Shown here piece after piece: positions 24,194 through 34,932 of a DNA stretch of 64,000 nt (position 1 is its first letter; the number at the start of each line of letters is the position of its first letter). The notes beneath the pieces are model-generated. The model was not told the origin of the DNA. It saw only the letters and a list, made by a program, of their open reading frames with translations, and searched no databases. The DNA lies in the NCBI GenBank assembly GCA_963853835.1, contig OY970823.1, positions 60,025,845 to 60,089,844 of the forward strand, written 5' to 3'. Origin of the DNA: Calendula officinalis. Taxonomy: Eukaryota > Streptophyta > Magnoliopsida > Asterales > Asteraceae. The translations under genes were made by a program, and so were the position numbers.

Positions 24194-24858
24194 TACATTT
24201 GTAGGTCCATATGTAAGAGCTGTAAAGGAACAGAAATAGAGTTCACAGATTTGGACTTATGAGAAGTCTTGTGTTGTTTGCCTTTTAGGCATGCAACATA
24301 GTGATGATCACACATGAATTGTTTTTGAGGTAGTCCAATGACCAAATTTCTTTTTACTAAATTGTTCATGTTTTTGAAATTAGTGTGACACATCCTTCTA
24401 TGCCATAGTTCTGATTCAGTGGTGTTTGCCTTGGATATAAAACAGTTGACCTCATTTGAAGAAATGAGTTCTCCCCCTATATCCAGGCAATACACATTGT
24501 TTCTCCTTGGAGTTCTTAAAACAACATATTTTTCATCTAAAATAAAGTCAGGAGAAAGAATGATGCACTCAATGTCTGTGAAAAGAATTTTGTTCTTTTT
24601 ATCACAAACTTGAGACACACTGACTATATTGTATTTTAGTTCAGCTACATAAAATACATCATCAAAGGTAATTTTGTCATTAGTAACAGTACCTTTACCT
24701 GTAATCTTACCTCCCTTTGGGTTTTCACCAAAGGCCACATATCCTCCATCAAATGACTTGAAATCTTTAAGAATTTGTAGATTTCCAGTCATGTGCCTTG
24801 AGCATCCACTATCAATATGCCATGTTCTACCTTCTTCAGGGATCTGAATGCTCTGCAC
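24193..24858 (-). pseudogene. copia protease and integrase zinc-finger region
   Basis: Contains the aspartic protease motif HIDSGCSRHMTGN and the integrase pre-domain with H..H..C..C (LWHRRMCHTNFKNMNNLVKRN, CDHHYVACLKGKQHK). The N-terminal side (24858-25317) is split over frames and rich in NTTG peptides. The C-terminal end runs out of frame at the small deletion before the integrase core. Confidence 0.85.
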
Positions 24859-24882
24859 AAGTGAGTAAATGATCAGTTAAGT

Positions 24883-25871
24883 TTGGGAACCCAAGCTTTA
24901 TATGTCTTGGGTTCATCCTTTGAGAAATCAGATTTAGAACAGTTAACTTTAAACATTTTTTATACCCATACCTTTTTAGTACTGGTGTTCTGTTTTACTA
25001 CTGCTCTTTTAGACTTGGTACTGGTGTCTGAGTTCACTACTGATCTTGGTCTATACCTAAGATTTTTAGCCTTTGAATACTTTACTACTGATGGACCAGT
25101 AGTATTTGGGTACTTACCTTGTTTAGTATGACCAGTAGTGTTTTTGGGGTTGATACCAGTAGTATGTTTGAATGTTGGTTTAGCAGCAGTAGTATTCTTG
25201 TAATTAGGGTTTTTACCAGTAGTGTTTTTGTACTGGTACCAGACAGCATTATAATTAGGGTTAACACCAGTAGTAAAATTGTTAAAGTTTTTACTGGTGG
25301 TGGCAAATTTAAAATATTATTTATTTTGATTTGATTTTCCATTGTTCTTGAAGTAATTGCTGTTCTTTGGGCTTCCAACTCTTCTACTTTGAACAAACCT
25401 TGGTGCACTTCTTCCAAATCTTGGTGTTTCAGCAACTGGAATTTTAATTTTATTTACTACTGAAGGACCAGTAGTATCTTTTAACTTCTGTGCTTTTGCT
25501 TTTTCTTTATAATTTTTAAATTCTTTAAACTCTTTACAGTTAATTGGATTGAAGTGACAATCCTTTGCTAAATGATTTACTTTGTTGCATATAACACATC
25601 TTAATTTCTTGCCTTTAGCACCTTCAGGTATTCTTTGATTTAAGAGTTGATTTTTATTTCTTTCATTTCCCCTTTTTAAAATTTTTGGTATATTTTCTGC
25701 ATTATATTTAGGATAATCTTCTTCACTTTGTGCTGTGTGAAAACTTGTGTCAATTGAGTTTGGAGATTCAGTTTGAAAGATTTTAAATTCAATTGAGTTT
25801 GTAGTTCTATCATCATCTGGAAAAATCATTTGATTCAGATGTTTCAGTATTAGATTCAGTTTGATTTTCAT
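24883..25871 (-). pseudogene. copia gag-pol linker, frame-shifted, with NTTG repeats
   Basis: 25871-25317 encodes a second Cys/His knuckle (CVICNKVNHLAKDCHFNPINC) and a basic tail. A one-base T insertion near 25830 separates it from gag (ESNDFSR versus FPDDDRTTNS). From 25318 down to about 24970 the open message switches frame and repeats NTTG/HTTG/NTTGP, each coded by TACTACTGG. It is clearly retroelement-derived but not translatable as one protein here. Confidence 0.65.
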
Positions 25872-27450
25872 TTTTTAATTCATTAATTATTCTTTCTGAA
25901 CTGTTTTTGAGTGGAGGAATGAATTTATATGGAGGTGGTACAGCATGATATCCCACCCCATGAACAACCTTTTCTGTAGATTGATTGTTAGTTAGTTCAT
26001 CAAGAATTTTAGTACTTCTTTCAAATTTTTTAATTGTCAATTTATTTTGTTCAATTTCAAGTTGACATTCTTCTAATTTACTTGTTAGTTCTTTATTTTT
26101 TAATTCATAGTACTCTTTCTCATCTACAGCTTGAAGTAATTCTTCCTTTATCCTTTGATCAATCATCTGGTACACCTTTATCTGATGTTCTTGATCAGCA
26201 ATCACACCATCAAATTCATGATTTCTTCTTACTGCTTTTGCTAAATCTTCATTTAATTTAGTGTTTTCTTTTTCTAAATTTTTAACAATTTTAATACATT
26301 CAGAAGTACAAGGTTTTGGTTTTACCTCAGATTTGCTGTCAGTAAAGGCCATGAGAGCTTGATTTTGAGCATGCTCTTCTGCTTGGAAGCTCCAGTCATA
26401 TCCTTGTCCTTGTTGTGAAACAAGTGCAGTTGATTTTGATCTTTTATCTGGCTGAGGACATTCTTTTGCAAAGTGACCAAGGTTGTTACAGTTGTAACAT
26501 TTGACTTTAGTTTTGTCAAATCCAGCTTTGTCACCTTTGTTGTAGTTGAGACTTGTCCTACCAGTCCTTTTTAAGAACCTTTTGGTTCTTAGGCTCAGCA
26601 TAGCCATCTGCCATTTAAGATCCACCTCCTCAAGATCATCTGGATTTAATTGTTCCAAATCATCACTAATCAGTGCAGTATGCACATGACTAGTGAAAAA
26701 GGATTCTCTTGCAGCATCTTCAGTATCTGCATCCTTTCCTGTGGCAGTTTCTTGACCTTGACCTGTACTAGATACAAATGCAGCATTATTAGAAGAAATA
26801 GAAGGGTTCTTTTGATTTACCTCAGTTTCAAATACTCTGAGATCATTGTAGAGTTCATCTAACTCCTTTTCTTCTAGTGCATCTCTCTGTCTGTATATCA
26901 CTGTATACATGGCCCATTCTTCACTAAGAGACCTTAGGAACTTCATGTTGACATCTTCTTGATCCATCTTAACCCCAACCTGGTTAAGTTCACCAATTAG
27001 CTTGTTGAATCTGTCAAACACTTGAGTGAGTGTCTCATTGGGCTTTCCTTTGAAGTTTTCAAAGTCTTGTTTGAGAACAGACTTCATGTTCCTCTTGGTG
27101 CTCTTGGTGCCAACGAATCTCTTCTCCAGTGCTTGCCACAGCACCTTAGCATCATCATATTCAACAAAGAGATGTTGATAGTCATTAGGAATGGCCAGTA
27201 GGAGAGTGCTTAGAGTTTTGAGTTCGATTCCTCTGTCTTTCTTCTCCTTTTCACACTTTAGTTTGTCTGCTTCAGTTACAGAACTGCTTGCTTGAGCCGG
27301 ACCAGTTTTGTTTCCTTCAATGACAACTTCCCACATGGAGTAATCAGTAATAAGCATGTATTGCTTAATACGATTCTTCCACATCCCAAAGTTATTGGGA
27401 GTGAGTATAGGGATCTTGTTTGCTTGAGTGCTTTCATTATTATCAGTCAT
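25813..27450 (-). CDS. copia gag
   Basis: Starts at ATG 27450 (MTDNNESTQANKIPILTPNNFGMWKNR), 94 bases inside the 5' LTR. It has the UBN2/gag core (LKTLSTLLLAIPNDYQHLFVEY, ALEKRFVGTKSTKRNMKSVL, FNKLIGELNQVGVKM), a CCHC zinc knuckle (CYNCNNLGHFAKECPQ) and a C-terminal coiled-coil region (ECQLEIEQNKLTIKKFE). It forms the capsid of the virus-like particle. 545 aa are open; the frame is lost near 25830 by a single-base insertion. Confidence 0.9.
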   Translation of the reverse strand: MTDNNESTQANKIPILTPNNFGMWKNRIKQYMLITDYSMWEVVIEGNKTGPAQASSSVTEADKLKCEKEKKDRGIELKTLSTLLLAIPNDYQHLFVEYDDAKVLWQALEKRFVGTKSTKRNMKSVLKQDFENFKGKPNETLTQVFDRFNKLIGELNQVGVKMDQEDVNMKFLRSLSEEWAMYTVIYRQRDALEEKELDELYNDLRVFETEVNQKNPSISSNNAAFVSSTGQGQETATGKDADTEDAARESFFTSHVHTALISDDLEQLNPDDLEEVDLKWQMAMLSLRTKRFLKRTGRTSLNYNKGDKAGFDKTKVKCYNCNNLGHFAKECPQPDKRSKSTALVSQQGQGYDWSFQAEEHAQNQALMAFTDSKSEVKPKPCTSECIKIVKNLEKENTKLNEDLAKAVRRNHEFDGVIADQEHQIKVYQMIDQRIKEELLQAVDEKEYYELKNKELTSKLEECQLEIEQNKLTIKKFERSTKILDELTNNQSTEKVVHGVGYHAVPPPYKFIPPLKNSSERIINELKNENQTESNTETSESNDFSR

Positions 27451-27528
27451 GATTAATAATGTGTGTGTTTTAAAGATTAAAACTTTTTGTTGTTCTTGTA
27501 AACAAAATTCGTAGATCTAGAACCAATA

Positions 27529-27541
27529 GGCTCTGATACCA
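27529..27541 (-). promoter_or_regulatory. copia primer-binding site (initiator tRNA-Met)
   Basis: Minus strand TGGTATCAGAGCC directly after the LTR end ...CTGACA plus two bases. This is the standard plant copia PBS complementary to the 3' end of initiator tRNA-Met. Confidence 0.92.
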
Positions 27542-27543
27542 CT

Positions 27544-27653
27544 TGTCAGGATCGATTAACTATGAAGAGTTAATAAACACCTTTAGATCTAATTGATAAT
27601 ATAAGTTGCAGCGGATCAACACTATATCAATATATTAAGAACAATAAACTGTA
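27544..27653 (-). repeat. 5' LTR of the copia element, truncated to 110 bp
   Basis: Matches the first 110 plus-strand bases of the LTR (TGTCAGGATCG...AATAAACTGTA). It then changes abruptly at the junction ACTGTA|TGGTTG into a copy of the left flank. U3 and the promoter are missing, so this element cannot be transcribed from its own 5' LTR. Confidence 0.9.
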
Positions 27654-28003
27654 TGGTTGTGAGTTTAAGTCCCCACGTGAAAAAAATATAGAATTATAAG
27701 GTGTGTATGTTCGTCATTAAAAACAAAACTTATAGATGGTGTGCCACCACGCACACCACAGTTCCCTAATATGCTTAACCGTGACCATAATTATTGCCAT
27801 GCCGAGTACTCTTAGGAGTTCGGACTTAGGTTTGAAATCAATTTTAATTGATTGTTGGTGTACCCAAGGGCTTCTAGTCTAGTGGTATTGATGAGAAGAT
27901 AATGTGTTGCCCATGGCTAAGGTATGTGTTCAAGTCTCACTCATCGTGGACGTGAGGTTTATTCCCCATAGGTGGAGGGTTCAAAGGAAGGCATACTGCC
28001 TTT
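27652..28003 (+). repeat. second copy of the left flank (352 bp)
   Basis: Collinear with 16336-16687, ending in the same CCTTT that precedes an LTR. A two-base overlap (TA) at the junction with the truncated LTR suggests microhomology joining. Confidence 0.9.
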
Positions 28004-28641
28004 TGTCAGGATCGATCAACTATGAAGAGTTAATAAACACCTTTAGATCTAATTGATAATAAAAGTTGCAGCGGATCAACACTATATCAATATATTAAGA
28101 ACAATAAACTGTAAAACAATATGCGAAAATATTAAGAACACAGTTTCACAAAAAGCTTCAATGTATATTATCGATTAACAATACACACGTACGTTTACAA
28201 TTCGTAAGGAACTATTTATAATAGTCCTTGAAGCCAAACTATTTACCCTAGTTATTCTAGGACTTGATTTACATTCGAATTATAAAGATATACATTGAAT
28301 TACATTCTATAACTATCTCTGCGAAGATCTCGGACTTGATTTGCTTCCAAATCGTATATCAGTAGTAATCTACAATCACCAGTAGTAAATAAGCATCGTC
28401 GGTAGTAAGTCTGGTGACCAGTAGTAAGTCCAAACCATCGTCAGTAGAAACTACTATTGATCAGTAGTATCTTCAATATGCTTTGATCAGTAGTAACTAA
28501 GTTATAGATTTCACTAGTATCAACTTCATCAGTAGCATGTTTCTGCCCCATCAGTACTAAACATAATATTCATCAGTAGTAAACATGATCAGTACTAACT
28601 GCAGCATCAATAATAAGTTGATCTGTGATTTTGTTCCAACA
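28004..28641 (-). mobile_element. solo LTR of the same copia family, with CCTTT target duplication
   Basis: 638 bp, TGTCAGG...CCAACA. It is flanked by CCTTT at 27999-28003 and 28642-28646, so it is a complete solo LTR at the original insertion site. The outer right flank (TGTAAATGTCACTG) is the true right side of the target. Confidence 0.92.
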
Positions 28642-28839
28642 CCTTTTGTAAATGTCACTGTCTACGCTCGAACCACTAACTTACGAACTTGACGTTAAAA
28701 GAAAAAGATTGATTGTTGGTGTGGACCATCTTTTTATATAAAAGGGACCCACATGTTTTTTTACATATGTTGAAATTCCGTCAATAGTTTTTTTAGAATT
28801 TATAATCATATATAACACTCTCTTCATCCAATTTTATTA

Positions 28840-29151
28840 CTTCCTTCGATTCAAAATAATTGATATATTTTTTATATTATAATTTTTAAGGCAAAAGGTT
28901 ATAATAATACTTAAATTAGATTAATTGGATACTTAGTGAGGTATGAATCCCATAATTTTTGAATAAAGTAAGGTTAATAATGTTTAAAATTAAAAGTAAG
29001 GATAAAAGTGTCATTTTACTTTATTAAATTAATTAGTTAATGGGTGTTGGCCCACTATTTTTTACCAAATAAGGTAAAATTTTAAAGTGTGTTACTTATT
29101 TTAATGTACTTAAATATGAAAAATGTATCATTTATTTTGAATCGGATAAAG
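28840..29151. mobile_element. Stowaway-like MITE, copy A (312 bp)
   Basis: Ends CTTCCTTCGATTCAAAATAA and, inverted, CTTTATCCGATTCAAAATAA, flanked by TA. Same family as 33012-33516 and 49166-49435 (shared words GTGTGTTACTTATTTT and CCCACTA). Confidence 0.75.
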
Positions 29152-30233
29152 TATATATTTTTCAATATGCCTCAAGAACATTGTTAACTTTCATCGATAA
29201 AAAAACACTTAGGTGGTATTAAACTATTGATTGATATTTATCGACTCGATGTAATAAATTATTCTTTTGAACAATATGATTCTTATCTATTTATTTATAA
29301 CGTTATACTATAAATGACAAGTTAATAAAAGTTAACTTATTTATATATATATATGTGTGAATAGCCACTTTTCAAATAAAGCACAATTAATGTCAAATTT
29401 TATTATGTTATATTGCTATAAAAGGCTAACTATATAATCATATATTAATAATAAGATATAATAAAGCTAATTAATTGATAGTTCAGTAATGCTACAATGA
29501 GAAAAAATGAACACTACTTTCTGTGAAACATAAAGTTAAATGCCTAGTCACTCACACGTACAAACTATTGTGGCAACCTTATCCAAATCCTACCTGTCCA
29601 CCTAACTAATAATATTTACCTTTTGCCCTTATTTAAAACGAGTTATAAAATTGAATTTCATGAAAGAAAAAAAAAAAAAAGGTTTGTCAATGAAAAAAAA
29701 AAACATACAAACTGTAAACTAATATTTATAAATATTGACTCATATATAACTGTATTAACTGAAATTCAAACTCGCAACACTTAACAGAAACAAGGTCTAT
29801 GCTTATACGTTTGTTCAATTAATATTTGTTAAGACATGATTAAAAAATTTCCTCATCAATGAGGGGTGGAAATTGTCTAAACCCAATAAATTTGCCACAA
29901 TTAAAACATAAAAACAAGACAAAACCGGAGACATATATAAATCTTTAAAAATTATAATTAACATATTCAAACAATATAAACAACCAAATCAGTAAATTTG
30001 TAAAAGATGAAAAATTGAAGTAATTTTTTGTAAGAACAACCTTTAAATTAAAAAAAAAAACATATTGTATTGCTATTATGTCAAATCCTAATCACACATT
30101 CATACTCGTTTTACAATGTATTAGACAACGAAATTAGACATTTGACGAAATTAGACAACGAAATTAGACATTTGACGAAGTTAGTTGGTGATGCCGACAA
30201 TATGTGGTTTTGTTTGTTGCGCTCAATGTTTTA
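29152..30233. other. AT-rich intergenic DNA
   Basis: No gene is seen. Short A runs near 29666 and 29695 and a 20-bp direct duplication (GACGAAATTAGACAACGAAA) near 30124-30170. Confidence 0.5.
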
Positions 30234-30541
30234 AAACCCGGATTTTGAATCGGACCGGCCGAAGGCTAAAAAACGGTCGGACCGGACGGTTAAACCGGAT
30301 GACATAATTAAAGCAGCAAATAATATTATTATACAATTAAAGCACTAATAAATTGTAAATATAATCAAATCACCATAAAATTGAAGTTACTCATCATATA
30401 TATTTTATAATCTGTTATTTGAATTTATGCTCCATGACTATGAGTATAAGCTTTGATATGCTCTATGCCTTTACGTGTAAACTTATGCTGCAGATTGATT
30501 TACAGTTTTTGTAGTTTTATAACAATCAAGTGAATAAATTT

Positions 30542-30710
30542 AAGGGTTTTGCTAATGACAGCCATTAGGGCTGTCTTTAAGGCATAAAGAGTTGTACATC
30601 AATTCAAAGGTGTGGTAATTCCTAAAATCCAGGAGTTAGTTAAGGGTTGAAGTACAAAATTATGATGCATGTCTATTGACAGCCCTAAGGGCTGTCATTA
30701 GCAAAACCCT
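30542..30710. mobile_element. nested 169-bp MITE inside the hAT element
   Basis: Ends AGGGTTTTGCTAATGACAGC form near-perfect 33-bp inverted repeats (right side GCTGTCATTAGCAAAACCCT). AAATTTA precedes and follows it, a likely 7-bp or longer target duplication. Confidence 0.8.
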
Positions 30711-30798
30711 AAATTTAATAGGAAAAAAAGAAACGAATAAAAACTTTAACTTTCTATCCCACATCGGTGTTGGAGGAAAACATGATAGTACTTCCTGC

Positions 30799-30799
30799 A

Positions 30800-30872
<73 letters not shown>
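30799..30872. repeat. (TA)n microsatellite
   Basis: About 37 TA units within the hAT element. Open frames of alternating I/Y across it are artefacts. Confidence 0.95.
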
Positions 30873-30873
<1 letters not shown>

Positions 30874-31181
30874 CGCATGGATCTTTTTAATCTACAGCTC
30901 AATGGGTCCCTTACTTACTTATGTTTGATCCGTATGACCCGTCAAGTTAAAACCCGGATTCGAAACCCGGTTTTTTTAGCCGGTGACCCGTCAAGTTAAA
31001 ACCCGGATTCGAAACCCGGTTTTTTAGCCGGTTCAACCCGGTTTTCTAAAAAATCCGGCGGTTCAATCCGGCCCACTTTTTAGCCATTGGCCCGGGATAT
31101 CCAACCGGTAGCACATCATTTTTCCGGTCCGACCGGTTCGACCGGACAGTCCGACCCGGTTCTTAAAACACTGGTTGCGCT

Positions 31182-33011
31182 GGCCAATACTAAGATTATA
31201 CATGGCCCCACGCCCACCTGTATCTGGAAACCGCCATATGCCCATACGTATTTCAACTAATACATGGTGACACGTATTGCCATCTCATTGGTTGTTTTAA
31301 CTCGATAGTGACTTTATCCTCAACTTTCGATGAGTTTGGACATCTTCTTGTTGCTTCAAAATGTGTCCAATGATCAGTTTAAAGCATTGAAAACCCCAAA
31401 TTAAACCAATTTTGACTTGAACACATTAAGATCGGTCAAAATCAAATACGGGTCATAAACAGTTTAGATATACGGGTCATAAACAGTTTAGACTAGCAGT
31501 AATGGTAACCCATATGACATGAGTCACTACTGACACCTCAGTTTTCTCTTTCTAAGACTAAATATTCATAATGATAACTAAAGGCATGACGAAATCAAAC
31601 CAAGTTTTCTTGTGCAAAACCTTTCAATCTTAAGGCTGACCAAACCAAGCAAAAGAAAAGGGGGTGCATTCTCGGTGATGCTCATTGTGTGTGTGGGGGT
31701 GGGGTTTGGGGTGGGGGGGGGGGGGGGGGGGTTGTCCTCAACGACTACTGACTACCCTGAGCCCATCCATTACAAGCAATTTTAGATGTCATGCATTTCA
31801 TTCTAGACCCACGGGGGCAAAAGCCCTTTTTAATAAAGACGTTCTAAAGATAGTTAAAACTGAAGGATTTTATTAATAACATCGCTGTCATTATCATTTT
31901 TCAAAATTGAATTACTAGTCAACACATTTATTTATGGTTTATCATCATGTTCGAGATCGAACAAGTTTTAAACCAGTCCTAGATTGACAATTGGCTGCTA
32001 TTATATGTTTTTAGGTTTTATCGATCCCAGCTCTATTAGGTTTGTTATGGTTTTGAAATGTTGCACACCCTGCTTTTCTTGGTTTCAATAAAAATATATT
32101 GCTTAAAATTAATATAAATTTAAATTAATATAAATCACTAAAAATAGTATGACATATGATAAAAAAAATACAAGGATTTAGATACGATAACCTTTGTATA
32201 TCCAAACTACAAAGGTGCTTGTTAGAAGTATACCGCCTTATATATATATAGACAAGTAGATATTAAACTCCTACATGCAAATGAAGTAGTCAATTTGGTC
32301 TTCTATAGCAAAAAAGTTAATTCATTCGGTATCTTTATTTATTGCAAAAATAGTCGAATAAAATATGTATAGACCTTATGGTCAATAAACCACCGAGGTA
32401 AAACAAAACCAACGTGACAGCTTGGTTTAGTAAATCAGATTTTAAGGTTGTTTATTACCTTGATGACATGGCAATTCAATCTCAACATTGAATGATTCAA
32501 CTATGAGTTATCATGAGTAATTTGTAACATTTTTGTTACCAGATATTTAATCCACACCATTAAAAATTGTAATTATTGAAAATTGTACGGTTTTTTAGTT
32601 TAAGAAAACATGTAACCATTTTTAGAATGAACATATGATTAACTTTTGGTGTAATTATAATGGTGATAAATAGTTAAAAGTAATCTCAAAAGGACCATGT
32701 GGCCATGAACTTTTGCTTTAGCTAGTATCCAATATTCCGCGTCATGCCAAGTGGATGTAAATAGATTAATCCAGGTCATCGTTGTTATCCACTCGAACAG
32801 TGGTCTCATAAAATGGCCCATCTCCATCTTTGATCTTTGTCGCTAGATATTCCCGACAAAATCATGCATCTTTTAGGAACATATAATTTCATCTGATATT
32901 ATGATGTATTAATTTAAAATATATAGTAATTCTGTTATAAACGGATTCACTAGATTAACTGAAATACACACAGCAGATATAAAATTGATTACAGCCTTGT
33001 CACATCTTATA
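31182..33011. other. intergenic DNA with a poly-G tract
   Basis: No gene is supported. A G-rich stretch (GTGTGGGGGTGGGG then a run of about 20 G) lies at 31687-31732. Confidence 0.55.
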
Positions 33012-33516
33012 CTCCTCCGATTCAAAATAAGTGATACATTTTTTTATTTTGAGTAATCCAAAATATAAGTAAGTAACACACTTTGAAAAATTACCTTATT
33101 TGACAAAAAAAATAGTAAGACACACACAGTGACGAATCTAGGTCCAAAATCAATCGGGGTTCACAAATAGTTGACCAATTAACAAGTTTGGCCAATAAAA
33201 GATTTTTCTATTAAAATAAATAAAAAAACAGATTTTTTGTACATGGAGCCCCCACCAAGTAGGGGTCATGCACCCCCTCAAATGAATATGGATCCGTCAG
33301 TGAACCCACACTCACTAACTATTTACTTTAACAAAGTAAAATAACTCATTTACCCTTACTTTTTATTTTTAAATATTATTAACCTCACTTTATTCAAAAG
33401 GTGTGAGACTCATTCCCCACTAACCATTCATTTAATCAAATTTAATCAACATAATAATATTTCGCCTCAAAAATCATGAAACTCAAAGTGTGTTATTTAT
33501 TTTGAATCGGAGGAAG
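33012..33516. mobile_element. Stowaway-like MITE, copy B, split by a nested hAT MITE
   Basis: Ends CTCCTCCGATTCAAAATAAG and, inverted, CTTCCTCCGATTCAAAATAA, with TA on each side. About 175 bp of foreign sequence (33127-33302) interrupts it. Confidence 0.8.
33127..33302. mobile_element. hAT-like MITE nested in Stowaway copy B
   Basis: Begins CAGTGACGAATCTAGG and ends GGATCCGTCAGTG (inverted CACTGACGGATCC). Flanks GACACACA and AACCCACA match at 6 of 8, compatible with an aged 8-bp duplication. Confidence 0.7.
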
Positions 33517-34526
33517 TATTATAGTTGACACAATAAAATAGATATACTAGACAGGATATATAGCTGTCACGTTGAGTCGCAATAGTAGCATAAATATTCC
33601 TAAAACTCTTGCCGACGACAGAGCCTACAACGTCGGTTGAAATTTTTTTTTGGAGTCACCGTTAGCGCGCCCCATCTCTTAGAAGGCTTGGGGAAGAGTT
33701 AACACCCTCAAATCGGCGGGGCCCAAATAATCTAATATGATATTTAATATATTGTGTGTATATTTTTTTAATAATAGAGCTTAAAAAACTGAAGAGAAAT
33801 AGTATTGTTAACATGAATATGTCAGTTTAATGTCGGTTGAAGTATGAACTGACGTGACACTGATTTGGTAAAAACTGATGATGTCAGTATTGTCACTGTT
33901 AGGAGTGATCTTATATTGTACCTATAATGCACATACGAGCATATTTGCTTAAATAAATATTTCACGTCTTATATTGTAACGAACAAAAGAAAAATTGCAT
34001 CAAGATCTTGTGTTGAAAACTATGTTTAAACAATTATCAAGTAGGAGATGTAGAAAATTTTAAAGTTAAGACATCTTAAAATTAAAAATAAAATTTTCAA
34101 GATGAAAGTGACGTCGAACCCCACATTATTAGGTGCCTCTTTGGGAACACTAAATATTTTTTATCATAAAAAATATTTATGGAGGATCATTAAGAAAATA
34201 ACAAAATAGATAAAATAAGTTGTTGTATATGGTGTTGTATGACCCCCATGTTCCGGTATGGACAAAGTGGAGTAGATTAAGTACCGTTAAAAAAAATAAA
34301 ATATGATTTGATGTTTAAGAATTTTAAACGATCATATACTTGTATTAGTCTATTTTTTGTTTAATATATATGACACAAAGAAAAATAACTTTTGTTTTTT
34401 TGACTCGAGGTGATGTTGACCCAATTAGTTGATCGTTTCTTTAGATTTTGTTAAACTTTTTTAATGCATCTCCAAGGTAAAGTGATTTATATACTACAAA
34501 AACTGTATTATGTATTAATTTGTGTA
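33517..34526. other. intergenic DNA
   Basis: No gene. Around 33612-33640 GCCGACGACAGAGCCTACAA resembles CACTA-type subterminal sequence, but no terminus is visible. Confidence 0.4.
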
Positions 34527-34932
34527 GGGGATAGTGAGTGTGTGGTTGTCACGTACGTAAGGTTAGGTGTGGAACCACCTAGAACTACATAGTTTTGGTT
34601 AAAAAAATTAATCAAAACGGTTATTTTTACAATATCTTGTCACTTTCCCACCATATTAGAACACTTAGATAATATAAAACACCAACTCAACACCATTTTA
34701 AGAATATGACATGTGTTCAATATAAACACCATTTCAAGAATATAAAATTTGAATCATCAATTCAACAAAATCATAATTAACATTTAAGATAATTGATGAG
34801 TTTTAGATGAGATTTGATATATACTAATGAGTTTATGTAATGAGTTATAAGTTTTTTTAACCTAAATTATGTAGTTTTAGGTGGTTCCACACCTAAGCTT
34901 AGGTATGTGACAGCCACACACTCACTTTTCCC
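34527..34932. mobile_element. Mutator-type MITE (406 bp) with perfect 9-bp target duplication
   Basis: Long inverted repeats of about 80 bp: left GGGGATAGTGAGTGTGTGG, right inverted GGGAAAAGTGAGTGTGTGG, continuing through GGTGTGGAACCACCTA. ATTTGTGTA stands exactly on both sides (34518-34526, 34933-34941). Long TIRs with a 9-bp duplication define a MULE derivative. Confidence 0.93.

Larger units (their letters stand above)
30234..31173. mobile_element. non-autonomous hAT element (940 bp) with 8-bp target duplication
   Basis: Ends CAATGTTTTAAAACCCGG and, inverted, CAGTGTTTTAAGAACCGGG. Both sides carry GTTGCGCT (30226-30233, 31174-31181), an exact 8-bp duplication as expected for hAT. The subterminal DNA is dense in CCGGACCG/CCGGTT words. 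It holds a nested MITE (30542-30710) and a TA microsatellite. Confidence 0.88.

Noticed and set aside
30676..30902. I/Y-alternating peptides
   Set aside because: Produced by the TA microsatellite.
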